DNA of 64,000 nt from Limnephilus marmoratus (Eukaryota > Arthropoda > Insecta > Trichoptera > Limnephilidae), in assembly GCA_917880885.1 (NCBI GenBank), contig OU862927.1:35429571-35493570 (forward strand), in the 5' to 3' direction. Position numbers and translations under genes: made by a program. Each line of letters starts with the position of its first letter. The first letter of the stretch is position 1. Of this stretch, positions 1-13,300 are shown in pieces. The notes beneath the pieces are model-generated. The model was not told the DNA's origin. It was given only the letters and a program-made list of their open reading frames with translations, and searched no databases.

Positions 1-61
1 CCCCCCCCCGACACGAGTTTTTATTTTTATTTTCTTGAACCCCCCCCCGAAACTAAAACCT
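1..61. repeat. G/C-run repeat edge, possibly the end of a hAT-like element
   Basis: Two runs of nine to ten C flank a T-rich stretch, followed by CTGGCTACGCCCGTG. This resembles the subterminal C-runs and GGGCGGA-type ends of the hAT element at 55705-56930, but the other end lies outside the window, so the assignment is only a suggestion. Confidence 0.25.
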
Positions 62-250
62 GGCTACGCCCGTGGTTGGTGGGCAGACAAATCCGCCGCC
101 AAGATCCGGACAAACCTCACCCCATGGACCTGGACACTCCTGCTAAGTCACCAAACATAGTGAACCACTTGGAGTGATCTATGGCAAGGGTGTTGGTTAT
201 ATAATAAATGGTTAAATGGTTCCTGGGGCGGCGGTACCCATATCTGCCTC
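62..250 (-). repeat. Family A retroposon copy, partial
   Basis: Minus-strand copy of the window's commonest dispersed repeat. It keeps the 5' half, recognisable by GGCGGCGGTACCCAT (start of the element on the opposite strand) and AACCACTTGGAGTGATC. The 3' poly(A) part is missing. Confidence 0.7.
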
Positions 251-353
251 CATATCGGGCTCAAGTTTCATCGCAATGGTTAGCAATGCATTATTTCATG
301 ATGCCAGAACTCACTGTTATATGTACATAGAAACACTTTCTTTTTGATACGTT

Positions 354-515
354 TTAAGATTTCACGTCAAAAGTATTTTCGTTATTTGTTTTTGGGGTGT
401 TATGCTGTGTTGCGCTACTTCCTTCTTTATTTCTGTCCGAAACGTTGGCTAAAGAAGGAGGTAGCACAACACGGCATAACACCCCAAAACAGATAACGAA
501 AACACCTTCTTTTAG
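354..515. mobile_element. Hairpin MITE, family H
   Basis: The two halves are inverted copies: CGTTATTTGTTTTTGGGGTG near 380 returns as CACCCCAAAACAGATAACG near 480, and a CTTCTTTA/GCTAAAGAAGG core forms the turn. The element is almost all stem and encodes nothing. Related copies lie at 12690-13095 (interrupted), 32095-32298, 49067-49165 (one arm) and 61296-61505. The target duplication was not resolved. Confidence 0.65.
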
Positions 516-775
516 TTTATAAATGAATATATATGAACCCAAACAACCAACAAAATGCTTTCAATGTAGTGCAAAATCTTCTTCAGTTTTTTTTTCAGAA
601 ACAAAAGCACTTGAATTGTTTCATTTTCAAATTCTTTTGTAGGTACAGGATAAATGACATCTCGGCAGGTATGTTATTTATCCAGTATGGATATTTATAT
701 AGTACTAGGTACTGGATAAATGACATCCTGGTGTAAATGGTGGCAGGTAGCATATTATCATTTCAAAACCAAACA
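505..775. repeat. Dispersed repeat shared with 35048-35325
   Basis: Starts with ACACCTTCTTTTAGTTTATA and ends near ATTATCATTTCAAAACCAAAC. The same landmarks occur in order at 35048-35325, including GGATAAATGACATC. No coding potential; class unknown. Confidence 0.6.
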
Positions 776-1200
776 CCATTGTCTGCAAGGAATGTCAACA
801 GTTGTTGGGTAAATACTGCTTAGGCAGGCCGCACACCGGAGCAAAACGCTACATGCATGCAACATTTACGTCGTCACAATATGCATGCTACATTTTTGCT
901 TGGAGTATATGTATCGCATACACGCACACCGGACGCACAGTTGTGGTTTATACCTACTCGAAAATCTGACAACACGGATTTCTTGATGTGGCAATTAATG
1001 AGGAAAAAAAGACGTTATTGGGTTCACCCGTAATCAAGATTCTGCAATTTACAGTAATTTAAAAAAAAGATTTTTTTTTCGCCGATTTTGGTCCAGATGA
1101 TTTCTGTAATCCGTCAATTGCTATAATCAGTGTAATGTAATTTGATCAAATTGTTCAGAGTAAATTGATTTTTCCATACTCATTGTGCAAAAAGAATGAT
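776..1200. other. No gene seen
   Basis: AT-rich sequence with homopolymer A and T runs near 1060-1080. A short GC-richer patch (830-960) contains ATGCATGCAACA and a partly inverted partner, too weak to name. It lies downstream of the proposed gene A poly(A) signal. Confidence 0.5.
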
Positions 1201-1224
1201 GGTTATAATTTTTTTTAAATGCTT

Positions 1225-1230
1225 TTTATT
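1225..1230 (-). terminator. AATAAA polyadenylation signal candidate for gene A
   Basis: AATAAA on the minus strand about 97 bases beyond the TGA of the proposed last exon at 1327. The spacing suits a short 3' UTR, which supports that exon. Confidence 0.4.
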
Positions 1231-1326
1231 TGGAAGGTACATATTGTAATATACAGTAAAATAAACATTACATAGTTAATTACAGAAGGAATTCTTGTTG
1301 TATTACGTAACAAAACTATTAATAAT

Positions 1327-1399
1327 TCATTGCACTTGTGAATGGCTGGTGACATTATTACTAATATTGGCAGCCGCTGGTGATTTGTACCGCACTATC
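1327..1399 (-). CDS. Gene A exon 8, proposed last exon
   Basis: Preceded by a long pyrimidine tract ending TTTTCAG on the minus strand. It completes an AA|G lysine codon left by the donor at 3754/3753, then stays open for 23 residues to TGA. It has no finger. The alternative is a stop 1 codon past that donor, at 3750. Confidence 0.45.
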
Positions 1400-4300
1400 C
1401 TGAAAACAGAAAAAAAAAACAAATAAAAATATATATCTAAAAATTTTTAAACAAAGTGTCAAGTCATGAAATTTGCATATCTTTTTCTGTCAGGAATTTC
1501 TAGACTACTAATTCTATGAACAGTAGTAGACTTGGCGTAATGTTGATTAATCCGACTTGGCAGCTCGCAACAGTCATGCGCTCTGGTGGAATAAAAAGGT
1601 ACTATTAAACACGGCTACCATGTTGACAGTATTTACCAGACACATAACACAAAATGGTTTGAGCCGAAACAGGATTTGGATAATCTCAGTCAATAAATCA
1701 GTTTTTTTTTTTCCTTTGTTTTTTCCCGTTATATCTTGATACATTTCAAAAGTAATTTTTTACATATTTTCTAAATATATATAACATAACACAAGATACA
1801 AAAAAATAATGTAAAAAAGTAAAAAATATATATAAGACTAAAGTAGATAATGGGAATCCACTAAGGCACTGCCTGTGCGTGGGTAATATTAACTAAAGTG
1901 CTAAATTACACCAATAAGTTAGTGGTACAAGTAAAAAATGTTAATTTCAAAGTGAAAGTTTAATAATATAGGTATGTATCTTTGAAAATATTGTAGTAAC
2001 AAAGTGACACATACGTGTTAGTTGATTTTTTGTTACGGTTTCAAGAAGATAAATAAAGTTAGTCTTGAAGTTACAAGTTACACAGTTTGTAGAATTGTAT
2101 TAAAAAGTTTGAAATGTGTTTTCCATTATGAGCTATTTGAAATATCCACTTAAAAACCGGTTCATAAAATTGGCATATCCTTTTTTTCTGTCTGAAATTT
2201 CTAGGTCAATGCAACCCCAAGTGGTTCACTATGTTTGGTGATTTAGCAGGGGTGCCCGGGTTCATGGGGTGAGGTTTGTCTAGGTCTTGCAGGCGGATGA
2301 CCAGGACACACTGAACCCCAGATTCCTACCCACCCCTTAAACCCTTTTCCTTCTCAGAACCTTCCTATCCTTTCTTTCCGAAAAAACCTCCACACAGCAT
2401 CCCCAAAGAAGTCATAGGCCCTGTGGGAAATTATTTTCCTCAGGGCACCCTGTGTAGAACTCATGTAAAAAAAAAAATTCGAAAGTATCCATTTATTTTG
2501 TTTTTAAAATCATGAGAGTAAAATTTGGCTTTTGACAAACAAAATATAAAAAAAACGATGCCTCTTGCGATCTTTTGACTGCGTAATGCACTTCGTTTTT
2601 GATAAATGTTTTCGTAATCCAATTTAATGCACTTCGTTTTTGATAAATGTTTTCGTAATCCAATTTAATGCACTTCGTTTTTGATAAATGTTTTCGTAAT
2701 CCAATTTAATGCACTTCGTTTTTGATAAATGTTTTCATAAACCAATTTAGTGCACTTCGTCTTTGATAAATGTTTTCATAAACCATTTTAATGCATAATT
2801 TAAATAAATGAAGACAAAGCAAGCGAAACGAAAAAAATATTACAATTTTGAGGTTTTACTCATAAAGTTAAAATAAAAAAATAAAACATTTTAATGCACT
2901 TCGTTTTTGATAAATGTTTTCGTAACCCAATTAAATGCACTTCGTTTTTGATAAATGTTTGCATAAACCAATTTAATGCACTTCGTCTTTGATAAATGTT
3001 TTCATAAACCAATTTAATGCACTTCGTTTTTGATAAATGTTTGCATAAACCAATTTAATGCACTTCGTCTTTGATAAATGTTTTCATAAACCAATTTAAT
3101 GCACTTCGTTTTTGATAAATGTTTTTGTAAACCAATTTAATGCACTTCGTTTTTGATAAATGTTTTTCGTAACCCAATTTAATGCACTTCGTTTTTGAAT
3201 GTTTTCATAAACCAATTTAATGCACTTCGTCTTTAATAAATGTTTTCATAAACCAATTTAATGCACTTCGTCTTTGATAAATGTTTTTGTAACCCGTCCT
3301 GGTCATCAGACCTAGACAAACCTCATCCCAATAACCCGGGCACCCCTGCTAAATCACCAAACGTAGCGAACCACTTGGGGTGACCTATGGCAGAGGTGTT
3401 GGTTATCCAATAAAGGTTCCCGGGGAGGCGGTACCCATTCCCGCCTCCCAAAATGCACTTCATTTTTGAAAAATGTTTTCATAACACAATTTTTGGAACC
3501 TATAATTTTGGTTTCAATTACTGGAGAGATAAGAATATTGTGGAAAGTATATTGTGGGCGTGTTGATATGCCCGAAGAAGGGTCAATTTATCCCTACCTC
3601 GGGTTAAACTGGTCAAACATTGAAATTTTTTCTTCAGCATACAATTAATAAAATTTCATTGGCATGTCTGGTTCTAAATGAATTGACAACATCAGTTTTA
3701 TTTCAAATGGTTACAGATCACACATCTAGAGATTATCTGTTCAGTGGACTTACTTTTGACTGTGGCTTGGAATGGGTGTAAAATGCGTCCGCTCGTGTCG
3801 CGTTTTGTGTGATATATGGCCAAAGGTTGTATTGCAAATGCTGCAGGCGTACGGCTGCTCTTTAGTATGGGTTCTAAAATAATAATAAAAAATTAATAGG
3901 GTCATAATAACAATTGGATAGTGAGATTGTCCACTACAACGAAATTTCATATTATTTACAAATGTAGCCTAATAATTAGAGCATGCCGAGGACAAAAATT
4001 TTTAATTTTTGAAAAAATTTCAAAATACATCTACAGCAGAGCCCCGAATGTTGGATTAAGGTCTAGATACTGTAAGATGCGACCCTGTTTCTTGTAGGCA
4101 CCGTTCGTGACACTGTTCCCCAGGACATTCAGCCTGAGCACGGTAGCTCATACCTTAGCTTGGGATGGTTATTGCAGATTGTTTTTTTTTTTTTTTTTTT
4201 TTTTATTTAGTAACTATATAATATTTTTTACATTTTTATATGAAACATGTTAGTTAGATGTATATGTAAAATATAAATATATTCGAAGTCCTCCTCACTA

Positions 4301-7300
4301 GGAGATCCTGTGCTGAGGGGGACTATGCTTTGGATAAGTTTTTCAGCGACTTCTATGGTTTAACTTGTTTGGATAGAGTTTTCCAGAAACTTCTATGATG
4401 TTTTAAGTATACTAGTAAGGTCATTTTCCGGTAGTTCCTTCAGCCAACATTTAATGTCCATAATGTAGCTATTTTTTGTTTTAAATTGTTTGATACTAAG
4501 TGGGAGTTTGTTATATAACTTTACTGCTAAAAATTCAGAACTTCTTTGACCAAATGAGGAGTTACACTTTGGTATATTAAGTGTGTCTGTTTGTTTGGCT
4601 CTGGTTTTATGAGCATGTGAGGTTTCTTTCTCTGGGTCGTTTTTGTGGTGATGTACTAGAATGTTTTTGGCATAGATTTTCTGTATGCTTGGAACATCAA
4701 ACTGTTTAAAAATTTCTGTTGTTGACGTCCTTATAGGGACCTTTAGAATGGTCTTTATGATGCAATTCTGAGTCATCTTAAGTTGTTTTAAGTGATTAGA
4801 TGCTGCTGAGCCCCATCCTATTACTCCATATTCCAATCGAGAGTGGCATAAAGCATAATATACTCTCTTTAGATCCCTCATCGACAAGATGTTTCTTAAT
4901 TTTTTGAAGAAGTAGATGAGTTTTATTAGCTTTTTTGAGGTAAGATCAATGTGTGAATTCCACTGTAGATTTTCATCAATTTCAATCCCAAGATATTTAA
5001 TACTTTTTGTTTGGGATATAGACGGGCAGGAACATTGTGGAAAAGTATTTTGACATTCATGTAATTTGAGGGTATGCACATTCATTGGTTGTCCTCTTTT
5101 GTTTTTGGAGAAAGTGAGATATTTAGTTTTATTTACATTTAATGTAAGGGAGTTTACTTTTAGCCAGTTTTGAAGTACAGCCAGGCCATGTTCCGCCTCT
5201 TTGTAAGTTCTTGTCCAATCTTGTTCGTGGAATATAATAACAGTGTCATCTGCAAAGCTCATTATGTTTCCATTTATGGGAAGATTCATAAGGTCATTTA
5301 TATATATGAGAAATAGTATTGGTCCTAATACGCTTCCCTGGGGGACCCCGAATTTAATTGGAAGAGATTTGCTCTTTCTTTTACCAATTTGTACAATTTG
5401 TTCTCTTCCTGTTAAATAACTTCTAAGTAGGTTTAGAGTTGTTTCAGTTATTCCATTTTTTTTTAGTTTTAAGTACAGTATTTTATGATCAATTGTATCG
5501 AAAGCTTTTTGAAGATCAATGAAAACTGCTAAGCATTTTTTGCCTTCATCCAGCTTTCTAATAATTGTATTAGTTACATTAGCTATAGCATCACCAGTAC
5601 CCAGGTTTTTCCTAAAACCATACTGCGTAGGTGATAATACTTTATTGGTATCCAAAAATGTAAGAACTTGTTTTTTTATTACTTTTTCCAATATTTTCGA
5701 TAGAGGAGTTAAAATACTAATTGGTCGATAATTTGAAATATCATTTTTGGGACCATTTTTATATAATGGTATGATCGTAGCAATTTTAAGACAAGCGGGA
5801 AAAACACCTTTAGATATTGATAGATTTACAAGGTATGTCAGTGGTTGAATTAACTCATTTTGTAGGTATTTAATTGATTTGCTTGATATCAGTTCATTTC
5901 CCGATGAGGTATTTGTGTTTAAGGAGGTTATAATATTTCTTATTTCGTCACTTGTTATCTTGACTATATTGAGGCTGTTTTCATGATTTACATCATCATT
6001 TCTCATTGTGTTTTCAACAGTAGTAGAATTTTGTTTAATTTTATTTGCAAGGTTAGAGCCTATATTGCAAAAGTAGTTGTTTATAAAGTCAAGAAGTTTG
6101 TCTGGGTGTTTCGTAAAAGATGTGGGAATCTCATCAATGTTTAATTCTTTAATGTTTTTGTCTTTATGCGATGCTTTAGTATTTGTAATTTCATTAATGA
6201 TCTGCCAGAGTTTACGGGAATCATTATTGCATTCATCGATTTTGTTTTTATAGAATGTTTCTTTAGCATAACGAATTACATTTTTACATGTATTACGATA
6301 TCTTTTGTAGAATCGAAGTGTATGGACATCATAAGGGTTGATTTTTACTTTTCTGTGCAGTTCATCTCTTTTTCTGATTGAGTTTATAATATTTTGACTG
6401 ATCCATGGTTTAATGTGAATATTTTTATGAGATACCTTTTTATCTGTGGTTTTGGTGTTAGATAGAATACTGTGCTGTATAATTTCTACAAAATAACTCC
6501 AAGCAGTATCAGTATCATCTTTTTCCAGAAGGGCGGTCCAATCATTCATTGATAACTCCCTTTTGACGTTTTCCCAATTTGTTTCAGACTTCGTTAGGAG
6601 TGATTTCGTATTTTGGTTTACATAAGAGTTATTTTTTGTTATAGATAGAATTATTGTGTAATGGTCTGTCAATGTGGTAGTATAAATAATGGCTTGAGTT
6701 TTTTTATTAGTTTTACTAAAGATATGATCAATGCAAGTTTTGCTATCATTAAATACACGTGTAGGTTCCTCAATTAGGCTTTCAAATCCATGGTATGCAA
6801 GTGTCTGCATGTAATCATATTTTTTTGGGTGGCCATTTTCAAGGATATCAATATTTATATCACCGATAATAAATACATCTTTAGTGTTTTTTAGTAAACT
6901 CAGTTCACAGGATAAGGAGTTTAGAAATGGCTCCAGATTTTTTGTAGATGGAGATCTGTAAATTGCGAGTATTGTTGTATCATTGCCGATTGATATCCTT
7001 AGACAGTTTGCATTATTAATACCGATCTCTCTGACATCAGCTTCAATATCTTCTTTAATATATACAATGACACCATCATTTTTTGTATAATTCATAATTG
7101 TAGAGTAAGGAACATATTTATCGATTTGTAGGGGATAGTACTTATCAGTTAACCAACATTCAGTAAGAATAATTATATCCCAGTTTAGATTTAAACTTTT
7201 TATCAATATTTGTAGTTCGTCAAAGTTTTTATTAATACTTCTAATGTTTTGATGCATTATGTTAAAATTATTTCTTATGGATGATAAGTTAGGTAAGTTT

Positions 7301-10300
7301 GTTGTTATTGTGTTATCCATTTTTGCCATCTAAATTAATTATGTTTTTATATTAGTTACTAAATTATTTTCACCATATCATCAAGGTGCTTAATGTAGAT
7401 TATTTTATCTTCATGTTTTTTACGTATCATAACTTTACCATTTTTGTACCACACATATTGGTATTTTTTTTCTATGGCTAATTGTTTTGTTTTCCATAGT
7501 ATTTCTTTATGATACGGGCTTAGTTCTTCCCCGATGAAGATTTGAGAGGTCGACAGATCCTTAATTTCTTCATAGTTTATTTCTTTCTTTTTATCAAGGA
7601 GTGAATCTCTTTGTCTTTTCTCAGAAAAGGTGACAAGAAGTTTGGGTGGAGCGCCATTTCTCCTGTCTGGGACTCGGATGACTTCAGTAATATCTGTATG
7701 TTTTATAGTTATCCCAGCTGCTGCAGCAACCTTCCTTATGATTTCAATTGGTTGTTCTCTTATTTTTTGGGGAATCCCAGCTATTTCTAAAGAATTACAT
7801 TTAGACATGGTTTCAATATCAGCGAGTCTAATTTCAAGTTTTTTTATTATATTATTTTTTTCATTCATATCTTTTTTAATATTTTCGAAATCAGTTTGTA
7901 TAACTTGGTTTAAATTATTTGTAACATCAATTTTTTTTAGAATTTCATCATATTGAGCACTTATAAATTCAATGCTTTTTGTTGTTTCTGTGGTCTGAGA
8001 TTCAATTTTGATAAAAATGTCCCTCTTCAAAGTTTCAAATTTTTTATCTATATATTCGATAATTTTGTCCATGCTTATTTTTTCATCAGAAATTTGGTTT
8101 TTGCTTCGAGTGCTAGACATCACTAAAATCTTAGTTCAGAAATGCCCCTTACAAAAATTAATTCTGTCAACACTGTTTTGTTTATTGTTGAGACTTTATT
8201 GCATAGACAAAACTTGACTTTTTCACAAATTTGAAAAATAAATTGTCTGTGACTTTATGACAATGATTTGTTGTTTTGTGAAAAATTTTGAATCAAGATA
8301 TAAAGTTAATACACTGTCCCACACAAATTATTTTGCACTACCAAGTACACTGTATCACTGGTTTATGAGTTTCAAATATGATTACACGTAAATTAGTTTA
8401 AATATCATAAACTTTATTTTTAAATTAGGAGCTGTCAGAATCAACTGTTTGTTTTAGTTATCCATAGATTGATTGGTTTCCACTATTGTGTTTCCACTAC
8501 CTGAGCGATGGGTTTGCCACACTCCCTACGCTATGGGCAATGTTTTACTTCAAGCTATATCACGCATTCGAAATTTCGAAAGTGGCCTGATGAGTTTTTT
8601 TCTTCGTTTTTTCCCGTGTGAGCTAACCTTGTTAAATGCATTTTCTACAAACCTTGCCTTTGAATGTTGAAAGTGATTAACCAACCTAATATGGAGAGTG
8701 AGATTATATTTCTTGAAGAATTTCCTTCCACAGTCTGGGTATGTACATTCATGTGTCTTTTCCTTTAAATGCTTATTAGCCATGTGCTCTTTCACCTAGG
8801 AAAAACAATAAAACAAATAAATAAAAGTGTATTTAGGTATCCAACACGACATTTTCGCAAAAATACTCACACCATAGATAAATAAAAGTTTAGATAATTA
8901 GTAATTCATATTCAGGTACCTCTGATGTCACATTTAAAAAAAAAATTATAACCATAGATAAATCAAAATCTAGATTCTATATCATATTCAGTGGGTAGGT
9001 ACCTACCTTTGACACATCAGGAAAGACTGCAGGACAGAGAGCACATTTAGTTGGAGGGAGATGTTTGGAGGAGGTATGGCGTACCAAGCTTGAACGCCAC
9101 GAAAAGGCCTCACTGCAAGTTTCACAGACATGTCTTTTCTTCTTCTTGTTGTGAGTCGCTGCGGTAAAATGTTACAAATGGATTACTCAAAGAATTGCTA
9201 TAGGAATAAGTATTATTATTTACTTATTTGATAATTTAAAAAAATGGTGTGTTGACATATTTTTTGCATTGGATATTGAAAAGCTCGATTTGAATTGAGA
9301 TTATATTGAGCTAGAAATTTCGTATGGAACAAAAACTGTAAATTTCATGATTATGATGACTTAAATTACTTAAATGTATATTAAAAAGCTTGACGGCTCA
9401 TGGTAATGACAACAGGCGCTAAAACTCCATGACGTTATATATAATAATCTTAAGATGCATGGTAGAAATCTCAAAAGTGGTAAGCCAAAACCAAGGCAAT
9501 TGTATTTGTTTTCGATTTCGTAGTTTTAGTAACTGTCACTCGCCACGTAACAGTTTAGTACCTACTAAAACTGTCCTACCAGTTTGTAAATTACATTAAA
9601 AAAAGGCTGAAATGCCCTCATGTGATGAGAAAATGTTTCCATTACACGGCAAACACTAGTAAAAGCTAAGGAATAACATTTCATTAGTAAATATAAAAAA
9701 TACAATTATTTGTTAACAATTGATTGTTTCCCAAAGAATTTTTAGCGCCATTAGAGAAAGTGAGATAGCAAACAATTAAGTATAAGAAGGACAACCTATG
9801 ACAGTATGTTGTCTCATATAGAATTCCGTATTCGTCTTAGTGTAAGCGAGTAAGCGTATCTTGGCATCTCAATCACATCCGTGATGTAGAATGTAGTATT
9901 CAGTGGAAATACGCAAACGCCGCCAGTCCTATATCTATGTCGTTCATACATACATATTCTTTGAATGTCTATCTTTATCATACATGAATAACTTTTGAAT
10001 TAAGAATTTACCGAGTGTTTGTTACTTGCCATATTCCATCTTGAGTTTGTGAGACAATGGTGAGTCTATCTCTACATATTATAAATTAAAGTCACTGAAA
10101 ATATAAAAACCACTGAACGGATTTTCATGCGGTTTTCACCAATAGATAGGATGCGGATTCTTGAGGAAGGTTTATGTATATAATTTGTCAAGGTTTTGTG
10201 TAAATTGGTTGAAATCTATAGTACATATAAAGGAGAATATCTGTATGTGGTGGACGAGTGGGCTGGCAGGCGTGCGGTGTGGATTTGATTTATATGCAAA

Positions 10301-13300
10301 TTAACAGATGACAGTGTGAGTTAATTTGTCATGGTTATAAAGGTTGGGTAACCATCCAGTAGATGGTGTTGTGTTTCGTTAGCCACAGCAACGCGGCCGT
10401 GTCAGCTAGTATATAATATATGTATAACGTCATTGCTAAAACTGGTTTTAGTAGACTAGAAATTCCATACAGAAAAAAGTGTAAATATCTTGGTCTTTTA
10501 CATTTTATGAAAATAATAAGTACACAAAATTAATAGATATTTAAAAAAAACCTACCCATGTGAGAATTAAAATTATCCTTTTTATGGAAAACCTTTTTGC
10601 ACATCTGGCAAGTAAAACTGTTCTTATTTTTCAAGTTCAAAACACCATCTTTATCTATGGTCACAGAATGAACGATGTTCCCGCCATTTTGCTTGTCATC
10701 AAAAATTTCACTTTGAAACGTAATATTATCACCAGAATCAGCAATATTTAACATTTGGCACTGAGAAATATTACTGTCAGATTGAAAAATATTATTATTT
10801 TGCTTGTTTGACGTTTGGTCATTGATGAATATGATGACGTCATCTTCTTTGGACTTATCGATGGAATTAAGATGGTTCCAACTTTTGTCGGGGTTTTTGG
10901 AAATGATGAAAGAGGTGTCTTCAATGTTTTGTTTGTTGATACCATTACAATAATCCTCTTCTGTGATGTGTTCGGTGGTGTGCTGTTTGTCTCCATCGTC
11001 GACGTGAATGCTCAAAGTGCCGTCGTTTAGGAGTTGTTTGATCCGATTGGGATCCATGTCGGAGTTCAGACTGATGATGTAGGTGTCTTTGTCATCCGTG
11101 GCAAAGAATTCCACTTGGTCTTCTTCCACAATCCTGATAAGTTCATCCGCTTGGTCTTGGGAGCTCGTTTGTAGCTAAAATATAATATAATTTATTTTTT
11201 AATAATAATAATAATACTGATAAATAAAAAATAAAAAATATTTGAAAAAATGGTGACCGGACAACTCAGAATGAATTCAACTTAACACCCCCTTTCAAAA
11301 GTCATTAAGACGATCCCCTACTCCTGGACCTATTTGAAATGGGGCAGAGCAAGCGACTATAGCGTTGACCAATCAATAGCCAACAACGGTGTTTTGTTAT
11401 TTCGCTCATACATTTTTACAGAACAAAGTGACACGAACAGCAAAGCATGTCTATATGGCCCGAATTCCGGGTGGCTACTGACTGGGACAATACAATGCGC
11501 TTTCGTTCCTTTTGCATATCGCAGAAGGGTGAAATTTGCAGTTGGGTATCGCCTCTTTTAATTTCCTGTAAAAGAACATCGCCAAAGTTCACGTTTTATT
11601 TTTTTTGTGAATGCATAAATATTAATTTTTTGCGATTATTATAAAAGAAACTGAATTTGCCACATTATACAATAAAACCATATCAGAAAAGGGGTTTATA
11701 CAAAGGAGAGTTTGCAATTGAAAGTGTTATTTTATAGACCTAATACTTTATTTTTTTCTAGGCTTATTAAAAGACTTTAAAAAAAAATTACCTACATTTT
11801 TAATGGCCACGATATGTTCTACACACAGTATTTAATTGAAGCATCTATAATACTTCTAAGCGATTAAATTTTCAAAACAAAAATTCATGATTTTGTATGA
11901 TTTTGCAATATTTCGCATGGCTTCATCTTAAGTGATGAAAAATATATTAAAAAATAGTTAAATTGGTTATGTTCGGTTAGGTTGTGGGCTATTTTTTTTT
12001 TTTCATAGCTTTTAACCTCTTATTTGCCGCTCGTACGCCGGCGTGTCGTGAGACTTTACACGCGATTTTGACCCTTATGTATAAAGAAAGTGTATGAAGA
12101 ACACGGTCAGAATCGCTTGCTTTATTATCGCCTTTTACCATAGAGAAAACCGCAATGCGCCAGGTCACTCCAAACAATTTATATTAATAATTTACCGGAG
12201 TGCGGGAATGTGCGCAGTTCTTGCGCATGCGCGGGAAAAATTCCTTTAATTACGATTTTGACCTTTCTATTGTTCTAAATTTCTCAAGGACACTGTCAGA
12301 ATCGCTGGACACGAAATGTCATTGGGTGTCATGGCTGCCGTTTTTTGCGAACGTGGACAACCAACCCCAATTACCCCGGCAAACAAGGGGTTAATGACTT
12401 TTCAAAGAGGTGTTGAGTTGAGTGAATTCTGAGTTGTCATGGAACTGAAAAAATATGGTATGAATGGCGATGACAAATATATACACAAGCGCTGTAGAAA
12501 TCTCAAAGTGGCAAGCCAAAAGTATGTCAATTATAGTGCTTTCGATATCGTAGTTTTAGTAAAACTGTCATGCATCATACACAAGGGCATTTTGGCACTT
12601 TTTGCAATTTACATAGAGGTAGCACACGACCTTACGCGACGTGTTGCAGTTGAATACTAAAACTACAAAATCGAAAACACTACAATTGACTTGTTTTTGT
12701 CGTTATTTGTTTTTGGGGTGTTATGCCGTGTTGCGCTAAACGTTGTTAAATGTCACAAAATTTATAAATCTATCCCTGCTGACCTCAAGACCAATAGGGC
12801 GAAGGAGCCTGGGAAGACCAAGATTAAGATGGAGCGACAACGTCCTCAAAGATATATCAAAGTGCTTCTAAACTGGAAAGAGCTATCACAAAATCGAGAT
12901 GAGTGGAGGAAGACTCTTGAGGAGGCCAAGACCCACCAGGGGTTCTAGAGCCAAGAGTGATGATGATGATGATGATGCCGTGTTACACTACCTCCTTTTT
13001 TAGCCAAGGTTTCGGACACTGTAACGCTGTCCGAAATGTTGGCTAAAGAAGGAGGTAGTGCAACACGGTATAACACCCCAAAAACAAATAACTTTTGATG
13101 AACAAATAACTAATACAATAAAATCACATAAATTTGTTTAAGACCACTTTTATTTTAAAACACTACCGGTTTCAGAAGCACCCTTCCTTCGTCAGGAGAA
13201 TATTATAACTAAACTATGATACAGAATGTTAGGCGTTTGAGTGGGAGGTGAGCAAAGGGGTGGGGGTAATTGCGGGATTTCCGGAAAGAACTTAAACTAA

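Larger units (their letters stand above)
4182..8465 (-). mobile_element. Non-LTR retrotransposon, near-complete
   Basis: Minus-strand element with a 5' UTR (about 8465-8124), ORF1 (8123-7359), a 29-bp gap, ORF2 (7329-4393), a 3' UTR and a 23-base poly(A) seen as T at 4182-4204. Both ORFs are intact. AGATTG at 4176-4181 and 8466-8471 is a possible 6-bp target duplication. The target is an older repeat R copy inside an intron of gene A. The APE-type endonuclease plus reverse transcriptase and the lack of RNase H suit the CR1/L2/Daphne-Jockey group. Clade choice needs a tree. Confidence 0.88.

Noticed and set aside
830..960. Inverted pair around CGCACACCGG and ATGCATGC
   Set aside because: Matches are short and no terminal duplication could be found.
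2584..3297. CRISPR-like array
   Set aside because: Units are contiguous, with no unique spacers, in an insect-type genome.
10748..11030. Open frames overlapping gene A exon 4 in other frames
   Set aside because: Shadows of the coding exon, without splice or motif support.
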